A stretch of 42,702 nucleotides of DNA from Rickettsia sp. (GTDB lineage Bacteria > Pseudomonadota > Alphaproteobacteria > Rickettsiales > Rickettsiaceae), in assembly GCA_023269695.1 (NCBI GenBank), contig JAHFPS010000009.1:1-42702 (forward strand). Direction: 5' to 3'. The notes below the pieces were generated by a model, which did not search any database, was not told where the DNA came from, and was given only the letters and a program-made list of their open reading frames with translations. The translations under genes were made by a program, and so were the position numbers. Shown one piece after another: positions 28,538 through 36,380 of the stretch. Positions within the stretch are counted from its first letter, which is position 1. Each line of letters starts with the position of its first letter.

Positions 28538-29329
28538 ATGACCATAACAATTCATACACCAGATGAATTTAAGAAAATGCATATTGCAGGTAAACTTGCG
28601 GCAGAAACCTTAGACTTCATTACTAATTATGTAAAACCAGGAGTGAGTACCATCTATTTAAATGATCTCTGCCATGACTTTATTGTATCCAATAATGCAA
28701 TCCCTGCACCTTTGAACTATAATGGTTTCCCAAAGTCAATTTGTACTTCTGTTAACCATGTAGTATGCCATGGTATTCCAAATGATAAACTCCTTAAAAA
28801 TGGTGATATAATAAACATTGACGTTACCGTAATTGTCGACGGATGGCATGGTGATACGAGTAGAATGTTTTACGTTGGTGATGTCGTAATTAAAGCAAAA
28901 CGCTTAGTGCAAGTTACTTATGATGCTATGATGATAGGAATTGAACTAGTGAAACCAGGTGTACATTTAGGAACTATCGGGAATGCTATACAAACTTATG
29001 TTGAGAAGCACAATTATTCAGTTGTTAGAAATTATACTGGTCACGGGATAGGGCGTATATTTCATACAGAACCGACTATTCTACATTATGGTAAAGCTGG
29101 CACTGGCTTGGTATTGGAGGAAAGTATGTTTTTTACTATTGAACCAATGGTAAATGCTGGACATCACTCCACCCATCTAAGTAAATTAGACGGTTGGACA
29201 GTCACCACAAGTGATAAATCATTATCAGCACAGTTTGAGCATAGTTTAGGTGTAACTAAAGATGGTTTTGACATTTTTACTTTGTCGCCAAAACACTTAA
29301 CATATCCACCTTATAAAACAGATTTATGA
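28538..29329 (+). CDS. map: Methionine aminopeptidase type I
   Basis: Removes the initiator methionine from new proteins; an essential dimetal enzyme. The 263-aa product has the pita-bread fold motifs: HGIPNDK, the metal ligands in NIDVTVIVDGWHGDTSRM, GHGIGRIFHTEP, FTIEPM and AQFEHS. I chose the ATG at 28538 (MTITIHTPDEF), which matches the usual N-terminus, over one ten codons upstream that lies next to the repeat. radC starts 9 bp after its stop. It is the first gene of a four-gene unit ending at 31339. Confidence 0.95.
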   Translation: MTITIHTPDEFKKMHIAGKLAAETLDFITNYVKPGVSTIYLNDLCHDFIVSNNAIPAPLNYNGFPKSICTSVNHVVCHGIPNDKLLKNGDIINIDVTVIVDGWHGDTSRMFYVGDVVIKAKRLVQVTYDAMMIGIELVKPGVHLGTIGNAIQTYVEKHNYSVVRNYTGHGIGRIFHTEPTILHYGKAGTGLVLEESMFFTIEPMVNAGHHSTHLSKLDGWTVTTSDKSLSAQFEHSLGVTKDGFDIFTLSPKHLTYPPYKTDL

Positions 29330-29338
29330 TAGAACAAT

Positions 29339-30019
29339 ATGAAAGATGATACTCCTCATTATATTGGACACAGACAGCGTCTAAGGCAACGTATTATTGT
29401 GTCTGCAGAAAATCTTGCGGATTATGAATTACTTGAAATGATATTATTTTCTGTAATACCTAGAAAAGATGTAAAGCCATTGGCAAAGGAATTACTAACA
29501 CGATTTGGTAGTCTCGCTGATTTAATAAATACAGATAAAGAAAAACTGCTTAATATTAAAGGAACTAATGAGAATTTATACATAAATTTTATTATTATGC
29601 GTGAACTAACTAACAGGATACTAAAACAAAAAGTAATAAATCAGAATGTCATTAGTTCTTGGAGTGTTCTAATAGATTATCTAAAAGTAACGATGGGTAA
29701 TATGAAGACAGAACAGTTTCGTATCTTATTTCTAAATAAAAAAAATGTCCTGATTGCTGATGAAGTTTTAAGCCAAGGCACTATAGATCAAGCAACAATA
29801 TATCCAAGAGAAATAATTAAAAGAGCTTTATTTAATGAAGCTGGAGCAATTATATTAGTACATAATCATCCAAGTGGTGTTAGTAAGCCTTCAAATACTG
29901 ATATTAAATTAACACACAAAATAGTAGAAACTTGTGCTAATGTAAATATATCTGTTCATGACCACGTGATTATTGCAGCTAATGAATATTTCAGTTTTAA
30001 ATCTAATATGTTGTTATGA
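29339..30019 (+). CDS. radC: RadC/JAB-domain DNA repair-like protein
   Basis: The 226-aa protein has an N-terminal helix-hairpin-helix region (residues 30-75, RFGSLADLI ... LLNIKGT) and a C-terminal MPN/JAB metalloprotease-like domain with the zinc motif HNHPSGVSKPSNTDI. RadC proteins were once linked to repair of radiation damage, but the true role is unsettled. The order map-radC is seen in Rickettsia from memory. Its last four bases overlap the start of the next gene (ATGA). Confidence 0.9.
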   Translation: MKDDTPHYIGHRQRLRQRIIVSAENLADYELLEMILFSVIPRKDVKPLAKELLTRFGSLADLINTDKEKLLNIKGTNENLYINFIIMRELTNRILKQKVINQNVISSWSVLIDYLKVTMGNMKTEQFRILFLNKKNVLIADEVLSQGTIDQATIYPREIIKRALFNEAGAIILVHNHPSGVSKPSNTDIKLTHKIVETCANVNISVHDHVIIAANEYFSFKSNMLL

Positions 30020-31035
30020 GTGATTTTACTAATTATAGTTTTTTATTTTTGTTATCTTTTATAGCAACAAGCTTTCTTACTTGGCTGTTGATTTCCAGTC
30101 TTCCATCTTTTGGAGTGGTGGATATACCCGATCCACGTAGAGTACATAATAGAATTACACCAAGAGGAGGTGGGCTTGCTATAGTAATAGTGGTAATAAT
30201 TGGTCTTATCACCCATGAATATTTTGTAACAAAAACACTGATAAACTCAATTAAGATTATACCCTTGTTGCTGATCATTTCTACAATTTCTTTTTTAGAT
30301 GATCTTATCTCTATTCCTGTGTTTATAAGACTAATTGTTCACATAATTTGTTCTACAATAAGTATTGTATTATTTTTATCTCCAGCATTATTGTTTCATC
30401 ACGAATTACCATTATATATTGATTTTGTGTTATCTATAATATACTTGACTACCTTTTTAAATATTTATAATTTTCTTGATGGAATAGATGGTATTAGTGG
30501 TGCTGAATCTATTCATTTATCCATCACCATATTGATACTTTGTTATTTAAAGTATGATATAATAATAAATATAAATTTTATAATTGTAATTAACATCATT
30601 ATATTGGGATGTTCTATAGGTTTTTTGATATTTAACTGGCATCCTGCTAAAATATTTATAGGGGACGTAGGTAGTATAAGTTTAGGGTTTTTACTAGGTT
30701 TATGTTTAATACTTATTTCATCTTCTAGTATTCATTTGTTTATTGCTTCATCTATTGCTAGCTTATATTACATGACAGATGGAGGATTAACCATATTAAT
30801 TAGACTACTTAATAAGGAAAAGATTTGGCAACCTCACTTAAAGCATTTTTTTCAAAAAGCAGTTAGAAATGGCAAAAGTCATAGGGAAGTAGTGTGTAGA
30901 ATTATAATATGCAATATATTACTGATGGTATTATCAATTACTTCTCTGTATTTTCCTTTAGTATCAATTATTTTTGCTGTATTAGTAGTAATGGTTACAA
31001 TTATTAATTTTGCACATGAAACCACTCAGTCATGA
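30016..31035 (+). CDS. Polyprenyl-phosphate sugar-1-phosphate transferase (WecA/MraY family)
   Basis: Integral membrane enzyme, 339 aa with about ten spans, that moves a sugar-1-phosphate from a UDP-sugar to undecaprenyl phosphate, the first step of O-antigen or other glycan synthesis. Motifs: VHNRITPRGGG, the Mg-binding DD in SFLDDLIS, NIYNFLDGIDGI, HPAKIFIGDVGS and the C-terminal WQPHLKHFFQKAV. The last favours the WbpL/WecA branch over MraY, which has a different pattern there. No other glycan genes are near. It overlaps radC by 4 bp and the next gene by 20 bp. Confidence 0.88.
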   Translation: MSDFTNYSFLFLLSFIATSFLTWLLISSLPSFGVVDIPDPRRVHNRITPRGGGLAIVIVVIIGLITHEYFVTKTLINSIKIIPLLLIISTISFLDDLISIPVFIRLIVHIICSTISIVLFLSPALLFHHELPLYIDFVLSIIYLTTFLNIYNFLDGIDGISGAESIHLSITILILCYLKYDIIININFIIVINIIILGCSIGFLIFNWHPAKIFIGDVGSISLGFLLGLCLILISSSSIHLFIASSIASLYYMTDGGLTILIRLLNKEKIWQPHLKHFFQKAVRNGKSHREVVCRIIICNILLMVLSITSLYFPLVSIIFAVLVVMVTIINFAHETTQS

Positions 31036-31339
31036 CATCAACATAATTATTAGACGAATCTTTGGCAAGCAACACCCGTTGCTTGCAGAAATTATGATTA
31101 ATTGGAGTAAGATTGTTGGATCAAAGTTTAGTAGCAAAACTATTCCTCTAAAAATAGCTAAAGTTAAAGAGAAAGGGCAGTTAATAAATATTTTACATGT
31201 ACAAGCAGAAAATTCGAGTATTGCTTTAGAAATATCATACTTTCAACAAATAATCATTGAGCGTATTTCGGTTTATCTGGGTTTTAAGGCTATACATAGC
31301 ATAAAAACTACAATCTATATACCGGTGACGAAAAATTAA
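31016..31339 (+). CDS. DUF721 protein, DciA-like helicase loader
   Basis: A 107-aa product with the DUF721 pattern: short helices, IMINWSKIVGSKFSSKTIPLKI, LHVQAENSSIALEISYFQQIIIERI and a basic tail. DciA loads the replicative helicase DnaB in bacteria without DnaC/DnaI, a role consistent with Rickettsiales. The first possible start is a TTG two codons upstream; I took the ATG at 31016. It overlaps the transferase gene by 20 bp, so it is translationally coupled. It converges with the gene on the other strand with no spacer. Confidence 0.75.
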   Translation: MKPLSHDINIIIRRIFGKQHPLLAEIMINWSKIVGSKFSSKTIPLKIAKVKEKGQLINILHVQAENSSIALEISYFQQIIIERISVYLGFKAIHSIKTTIYIPVTKN

Positions 31340-34300
31340 TCATAATTTCTCCTGCAGGGAATTTTGTTCCAAACGACTTTTAAGCCCTGTGAAATCGACT
31401 ATTTTTGCATCTTGCTCCTGGCAAGCACAAGTAAAAATATATCTATTTTTGTCTGTAATTTTTTGAATACATTGCCCGCAAATGCCTTTCATCATACATT
31501 GCATAGGAGAATTAATGCTTACTATTAGTTGGGGTTTTTTACCAAAAAAATCATCTTTTATATCTCTTATGGCTTGCATCATTTCTGAAACACCGGCGGC
31601 TATTATCCTATCTATAGCCAAATCTTTCCAAAGGTAACAATACCCCATTATAGCATACAGCAAATCACCCTTAACACTAATATCTTGCGACCGATTTTTT
31701 GATAAAATCCCCTCTTCACAACACCAAACTACTATATCGGTTGATTCTTCAATTCTCTCTTGATAAAACCTATCTTGCAAATTTTTATAACCGGCAAAAT
31801 ATATAATTTTACAATTATTATTTTTAAGAGCCTTAGCTATTGAGCATAAAACCGCATTTCCAACCCCTCCACCAACAAGGACTATATTGCTGTCTTTTAA
31901 TATTTCAGTTGGCTTACCGTTAGGTCCCATTAATACTATCTGCTCATTTTTCGATAAATATCTACATAATTTACTAGATTTACCACTTTGCCAGACTATC
32001 AAATGAATTAACCCTTTTTCTGAATCAACATAAGCTCCTGCAAGAGCCAAAGGTTCGATAATTTTTGAAATATCACTAGAATAATTCTGCAAACGAAAAA
32101 ATTGCCCTGGTTGAAAATTTTGTGCAGCAAGAGGAGAATCTATTACAATCTCTACTATCTTATCAGATAGAATATTAACCTCTTCAATACGACTCATTAA
32201 TAGATAATCTAGTTTAGTAAAGAAATCTACATAGCTACCAGGAAAATTTGGGCTATTTTTGATAAGTTTTTTTCCGATATTTTTGTACCCTTCTTTACTA
32301 CTTGCTATGGCTTTAACCACACTTCCAGAATATAAAGGATTACAATCACCAAAATAGCTGATATTATCTTCTAAATAATTATTTACTTCATCTTTATCGA
32401 TACCTATTGCCATAAGTACAGTCCGTACCCTAAATTTTTTCCTTACACCTAAATTATCAAATTCTATCGATTGGGCATAGTTGTACTGATCGACATCAAT
32501 GCCTAAAGCTATCATATTTTCAACAAATTTTACACCTGCACCCATAGCATACATAACTTCTTCATGGTTTAACTTGTAAGCAGGAGAATCTTTTAATTTA
32601 CCCCTATAATAAATTGTTACTCCACCTAATTCATCTAGGATTCTTTTTATAGCTTGTTTATCTTGTGCTTGCTTAAATAATTTTGCATGTAAGATAAATT
32701 CTTCGGCTATTAATCTATCCTCATTGGTCCAATGTTGTTCTGTATGCTTTTTGCCATTTTTCTCAACTGATAACTGATAGTTCTTTAGGAACTTTTCTAC
32801 TTGTAACTTATAATAAATTAGGCTTTCAGTTGCTGCATCAATAGCGGTTAACCCACCACCAATAATAATAATAGGCATCCTGATAAGCAAATTAGTAATA
32901 GTTTGATCTAAAAAAGCTCCTCCTGATTGTAAGGTCATTAGAAAGTCAGAGGCTGTTCTAACACCTTTTGCAAGAAAATTCTTCATTTCAACGATTTTAG
33001 GCTTACCAGCTCCAACACACAAAGCAACATGGTCAAATCCTAAATGAAACGCCTGCTCCATAGTTATGTTACTATCTAAGCTTACACCACCAAAAAGCTT
33101 AAACCGACTATTTCTTTGTAGGATAAGACGTAATATCGTTAAATTATTTTTATCCCACCTTGGAGTAATACCATATTCAGCCACTCCACCGAAACCTCCA
33201 GGTATTTTCTCTGATAAATTCTTTTTATAATCAACCCAATATTTAATAGGTTTGTTTACATCAAAAGGTAACGAGGTAATTTTTAAACCATCTATAGCTA
33301 CTACATCATGTCCGTCTCGTAATAAATAATGACTTAAACTAAAGCCAGCTGGCCCTTGACCAACTACTAAAACCTTATAATTAGTTGGAAGATTTGGTAA
33401 AGGAGCAAAAATGTTAAGGGGATTCCAATTGGTAAGTAGTAAATATATTTCCACCCCGTAAGGCAGAAGCAGAGTAGTTTCTAAGATATTGGACTCAACA
33501 AGAGGAATATCCACAGCTTCTTGTTTTTGGTAAATGCAAGCATTGGAACAATCATTACAAATCCTATGACCAGTAGCCGCTACCATTGGATTATCAATGA
33601 TAATAATAGCAAGGGCAGCTAGATTAAATCCCTTTGATTTTACATAATTCATCTCAGAAATTTTCTGCTTCAGCGGACATCCGGACTTTGACGGCACAGC
33701 TGATAATAACCCTTTAGAACATGAGTCTTTTTCCTGTTTATGACAATAGATACAATAATGAGTGTTGTTTAAAACTGTATCTAGGTTAGATGTATAATCT
33801 AAATAATCAAATCCTATTCTTGCATAATTTCTATATTTAGCTACCTTGTCAGTATCTATTAGATTATCTCTATCTATTTTTTTTGGTAGAGAAAATAGTA
33901 GACTTCCTTCATAAGTCAATCTAGTTGGTGATTTTGTCGTCGAAACTTGCCTCCGCTCCTCACGTACCTTTAAGTACGCTGCGGTGCTCGGCTTCGTTTC
34001 TTCTAAAAATCCCTCAACTATTTTTGACTTATGAAGGAAGTCTAGTTGACTTTCAACATTGTTATAAACCATAAAAGCTGCATATTTTGCCGCTATATCT
34101 AACTCAAAAGCGTATTTTTCATCATCTAGTTGCCATTCTATTACTTGACGAGCAAATTTATTCGTAAAATCATTGTATATCTCTACTTTCGCAGAGGGAT
34201 GACACTCTACTCCCAAGAGTTTTTCTAGAGAATTTGCTACACTAGTAAAATCAATCTCTTGTAATTTCTCATGAGGATATTTTTTTACTGCAATACGCTG

Positions 34301-34603
34301 AACAAACTTTCTCTTACATTCATAAATTATATCAAACTCCTTATGACTAAGTCTTATGTTTGCTATTTCTTGCTCGATACCAAATAATTCAGCTAAAAAA
34401 TCATCGAAAATAGGTGAAATTTCTAATAAAAAATCTGAGTAATATTTCTGATCAACTTGTTCGGGATTAGCTCTTAATGATAAAATAGTTTGATAGAGAG
34501 AATAACTATGACTACTCAGGAAATTTAAAAAAATTTCATCTAATTTTCTTAGACCTTGTAAATTGCTTAAATCAATAAAATCTAAACCAAAGGCAAGTGT
34601 CAT
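31340..34603 (-). CDS. GltD-like flavoprotein fused to a PyrK/FNR-like domain, with an RPE insertion
   Basis: A 1087-aa multidomain oxidoreductase. An N-terminal helical part (about 1-250) of unknown role is followed by GltD-type Fe-S cysteines (YCIYCHKQ ... SGCPLKQKI, CNDCSNACIYQ). Next come an FAD site (VLVVGQGPAGFSLSHYLL) and an NAD(P) site (IIIIGGGLTAIDAATES). The last 270 residues resemble PyrK or NfnA: PGQFFRL, VLVGGGVGNAVL and a 2Fe-2S cluster CMMKGICGQC ... C. No gltB partner is near, so it is probably not glutamate synthase; an Nfn-like NADH/NADPH/ferredoxin electron exchanger is the best guess. A 48-codon RPE1-like insert sits at residues 187-235. Repeat traces also occur near residue 135. 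Confidence 0.8.
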   Translation of the reverse strand: MTLAFGLDFIDLSNLQGLRKLDEIFLNFLSSHSYSLYQTILSLRANPEQVDQKYYSDFLLEISPIFDDFLAELFGIEQEIANIRLSHKEFDIIYECKRKFVQRIAVKKYPHEKLQEIDFTSVANSLEKLLGVECHPSAKVEIYNDFTNKFARQVIEWQLDDEKYAFELDIAAKYAAFMVYNNVESQLDFLHKSKIVEGFLEETKPSTAAYLKVREERRQVSTTKSPTRLTYEGSLLFSLPKKIDRDNLIDTDKVAKYRNYARIGFDYLDYTSNLDTVLNNTHYCIYCHKQEKDSCSKGLLSAVPSKSGCPLKQKISEMNYVKSKGFNLAALAIIIIDNPMVAATGHRICNDCSNACIYQKQEAVDIPLVESNILETTLLLPYGVEIYLLLTNWNPLNIFAPLPNLPTNYKVLVVGQGPAGFSLSHYLLRDGHDVVAIDGLKITSLPFDVNKPIKYWVDYKKNLSEKIPGGFGGVAEYGITPRWDKNNLTILRLILQRNSRFKLFGGVSLDSNITMEQAFHLGFDHVALCVGAGKPKIVEMKNFLAKGVRTASDFLMTLQSGGAFLDQTITNLLIRMPIIIIGGGLTAIDAATESLIYYKLQVEKFLKNYQLSVEKNGKKHTEQHWTNEDRLIAEEFILHAKLFKQAQDKQAIKRILDELGGVTIYYRGKLKDSPAYKLNHEEVMYAMGAGVKFVENMIALGIDVDQYNYAQSIEFDNLGVRKKFRVRTVLMAIGIDKDEVNNYLEDNISYFGDCNPLYSGSVVKAIASSKEGYKNIGKKLIKNSPNFPGSYVDFFTKLDYLLMSRIEEVNILSDKIVEIVIDSPLAAQNFQPGQFFRLQNYSSDISKIIEPLALAGAYVDSEKGLIHLIVWQSGKSSKLCRYLSKNEQIVLMGPNGKPTEILKDSNIVLVGGGVGNAVLCSIAKALKNNNCKIIYFAGYKNLQDRFYQERIEESTDIVVWCCEEGILSKNRSQDISVKGDLLYAIMGYCYLWKDLAIDRIIAAGVSEMMQAIRDIKDDFFGKKPQLIVSINSPMQCMMKGICGQCIQKITDKNRYIFTCACQEQDAKIVDFTGLKSRLEQNSLQEKL
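33900..34043 (-). repeat. RPE1-like palindromic element inside the GltD-like gene
   Basis: 144 bp with inverted ends AGACTTCCTTCATAAGTCA and TGACTTATGAAGGAAGTCT. The core peptide (VEGF, TAAY, VRE, TKSPT) keeps the same frame as the copies in mnmE and glutamate dehydrogenase. The left arm is read in another frame because of a one-base length difference that is balanced later. Confidence 0.9.
34179..34205. repeat. Fragment of the nested palindrome inside the GltD-like coding sequence
   Basis: CTTTCGCAG and GGATGACAC occur in the same order as in the intergenic nested palindrome (for example 24850-24868), separated here by two extra bases. The stretch is translated as part of VECHPSAKVEI. It may be the remnant of an insertion that became coding. 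Confidence 0.45.
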
Positions 34604-34648
34604 ACTGTAATTCTAATTATGGTTTTGCAGGTTAGCACAGGCGTATAT

Positions 34649-34813
34649 TATAGCTAAACATTATGCCAAATTCACATACGTCATTGCGAGGAGCCACTTT
34701 GATGGCGACGAAGCAATCCATTTTTGGTTACTTTTATGGATTGCTTCGTCGGCTTACGCCTCCTCGCAATGACGTTAAGACGTTAGTTAGCCACATACGA
34801 CTTTTAAACTACC
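34649..34813. repeat. Palindromic element plus part of the shared unit
   Basis: TATAGCTAAACATTATGCC at the left matches the outer arm. The core 34679-34774 has arms CGTCATTGCGAGGAGCC and CCTCCTCGCAATGACG, with no nested palindrome. The right end continues as CCACATACGACTTTTAAAC, a piece of the shared unit in reverse orientation. It lies upstream of the GltD-like gene. Confidence 0.8.
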
Positions 34814-34818
34814 TTAAT

Positions 34819-35868
34819 CTATTCTTGCAGATCATCAATCTTACTATCCTCTAGTTTAAACTCAAGCAAATTAATTGAACCAATATGTATGCCATCATCA
34901 GAAAACTCAATATCAAATTTCACCTTTTCATAAGTCGCTACTTCATTATTATCGGTCTTAACCACCTCAGATACAGCAGAATTAGCAACTTTCTCAATAA
35001 CAGCTCTAAGCATTTTCTTAGGTAGTAACAAATTATTAGGAATCAACTTATCGATGATATCATTATAATTAGTTAACTCAAAAGATAATTTACCTTTTGG
35101 TAAGTTGCTATCAAAAAATTGTAAGCCCCCTATCAAAGCTACTTGGGCATTATCATCACAAGAGAAAATTAAACGGTCAATATTTAAATTTTTGATATAA
35201 TTAGTATCTTTACCTTGATCAGTAGCAATATTTATCAGTGTGGCTAAATCAAGCTGGGCTGTTTTGAAATTCAAAAAATCTTCCCCCGCAGCGTACAACA
35301 AGCGTAATTGTAAAGCTATATCTTCACCATCCTGGGATTTTGCTTTATTGATTGAGAAAACCAAGTCACTAATATTAAAAATTTCCTTATTTTCCTGCAT
35401 AACAGAGAATAATTTATTGTTAACTTGCAGAAACTTCACGATAGATTTCACACTATCTCCACTAGACAATTTATATATAGGCTTATTAAATTTAACTAGT
35501 GCTGCAATATCTTCCTTCGACTGAACACTATATTCAATTAACTTACCAGCAAAATTCTCTTGTTGTTTTATTGTTTGCCCTAAAATCAAGTTAGCTTTTT
35601 TAAAACTAAAATCGAATAAAAATGTCATTTTCTCAGCAGATATTTCTTTGGAATTAACATGATCGATAAATTTTATTTTTGGCTCGACTAAACTAATCCG
35701 TAAGCGGGAAGGAAAGCCAGAAACTTTGACTTGGCTATAAGATATCTTAATATTATCTGTCTGTGAATTATTTATAGTACTTACCATATTGCTTTTGATA
35801 ATATAAGCAATAGCAAACCATATTATGGTGTAAGTTAAACAAATAAAAAGTAAAATTTTACGTATCAC
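34819..35868 (-). CDS. DUF2125-type membrane-anchored protein
   Basis: A 349-aa protein with an N-terminal signal anchor (ILLFICLTYTIIWFAIAYII) followed by a large beta-rich periplasmic part. The stretch VSGFPSRLRISLVEPKI fits the GFP-x-R pattern of the DUF2125 family, known from alphaproteobacteria and without assigned function. It follows the ferredoxin gene by 14 bp on the same strand and may be co-transcribed with hscB-hscA-fdx, but no role in Fe-S assembly is known. Confidence 0.7.
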   Translation of the reverse strand: MIRKILLFICLTYTIIWFAIAYIIKSNMVSTINNSQTDNIKISYSQVKVSGFPSRLRISLVEPKIKFIDHVNSKEISAEKMTFLFDFSFKKANLILGQTIKQQENFAGKLIEYSVQSKEDIAALVKFNKPIYKLSSGDSVKSIVKFLQVNNKLFSVMQENKEIFNISDLVFSINKAKSQDGEDIALQLRLLYAAGEDFLNFKTAQLDLATLINIATDQGKDTNYIKNLNIDRLIFSCDDNAQVALIGGLQFFDSNLPKGKLSFELTNYNDIIDKLIPNNLLLPKKMLRAVIEKVANSAVSEVVKTDNNEVATYEKVKFDIEFSDDGIHIGSINLLEFKLEDSKIDDLQE

Positions 35869-35882
35869 TCTATTATACTCAA

Positions 35883-36215
35883 TTATAAATTAATATTACG
35901 GGTAGCAGATGGTAAGCGAACCCTTATACCGTCAAGATCTTCACTAACAATAATCTGACAACCAAGTCTTGAAGTATGAGTAAGACCAAATGCTAAGTCA
36001 AGCATATCTTCTTCTGCCTCAGAAGGATTTTTTAACTTGTGATAAAATTCCTCATCTACAATAACATGGCAAGTGGCACATGCTAGTGATCCTTCGCATG
36101 CACCTTCAAGATCAATGTTGTTTTGATGAGCAATTTCCAAAATAGACAATCCTATAGGAGCATCCACTATTTTTTCCGTACCATCTTTATCTACAACAAA
36201 AATTACTTTAGGCAT
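35883..36215 (-). CDS. fdx: ISC-type 2Fe-2S ferredoxin
   Basis: Adrenodoxin-like ferredoxin that supplies electrons for Fe-S cluster assembly on IscU. The 110-aa product has the cluster ligands Cys40, Cys46 and Cys49 ([13 protein letters not shown]) and Cys86 (SRLGCQI). It also has the conserved acidic helix [13 protein letters not shown]. It is downstream of hscA in the usual order hscB-hscA-fdx, separated by a repeat of about 115 bp. Confidence 0.95.
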   Translation of the reverse strand: MPKVIFVVDKDGTEKIVDAPIGLSILEIAHQNNIDLEGACEGSLACATCHVIVDEEFYHKLKNPSEAEEDMLDLAFGLTHTSRLGCQIIVSEDLDGIRVRLPSATRNINL

Positions 36216-36250
36216 TAGTTATCATTCCTTTTTAGAACATTTATATACTC

Positions 36251-36365
36251 GATGAAAATCAAGAATTGCGTTGTCGTCTCTCAAGTTCTCCGGTACTCAC
36301 GTACTAATGTACGCTCCGCTCCTCGACTTGGAGCCTTCTAGCACTTCTTAATTTTGATCTTCGTC
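36251..36365. repeat. Intergenic palindromic element between hscA and fdx, 115 bp
   Basis: Imperfect outer arms GATGAAAATCAAGAATTGCG and TTAATTTTGATCTTCGTC, with an inner core GGTACTCACGTAC ... GTACGCTCCGCTCC and arms CTCAAGTTC / GACTTGGAG. The core GTAC...CGCTCC resembles the cores of the in-gene elements, so it may be another Rickettsia palindromic element type. It is transcribed with the operon. Confidence 0.65.
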
Positions 36366-36380
36366 TATCAACTCTTCAAT

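Noticed and set aside
31340..34603. Call as glutamate synthase small subunit
   Set aside because: More than twice the length of GltD, with an extra C-terminal PyrK-like domain and no large subunit nearby.
34663..34854. Plus-strand open frame (starting MPNSHTSLRGATLMATKQS) across a palindromic element
   Set aside because: It is created by the repeat itself; the same peptide pattern (SLRGATLVATKQS) arises at 38896 from another copy. No ribosome site or conserved extension.
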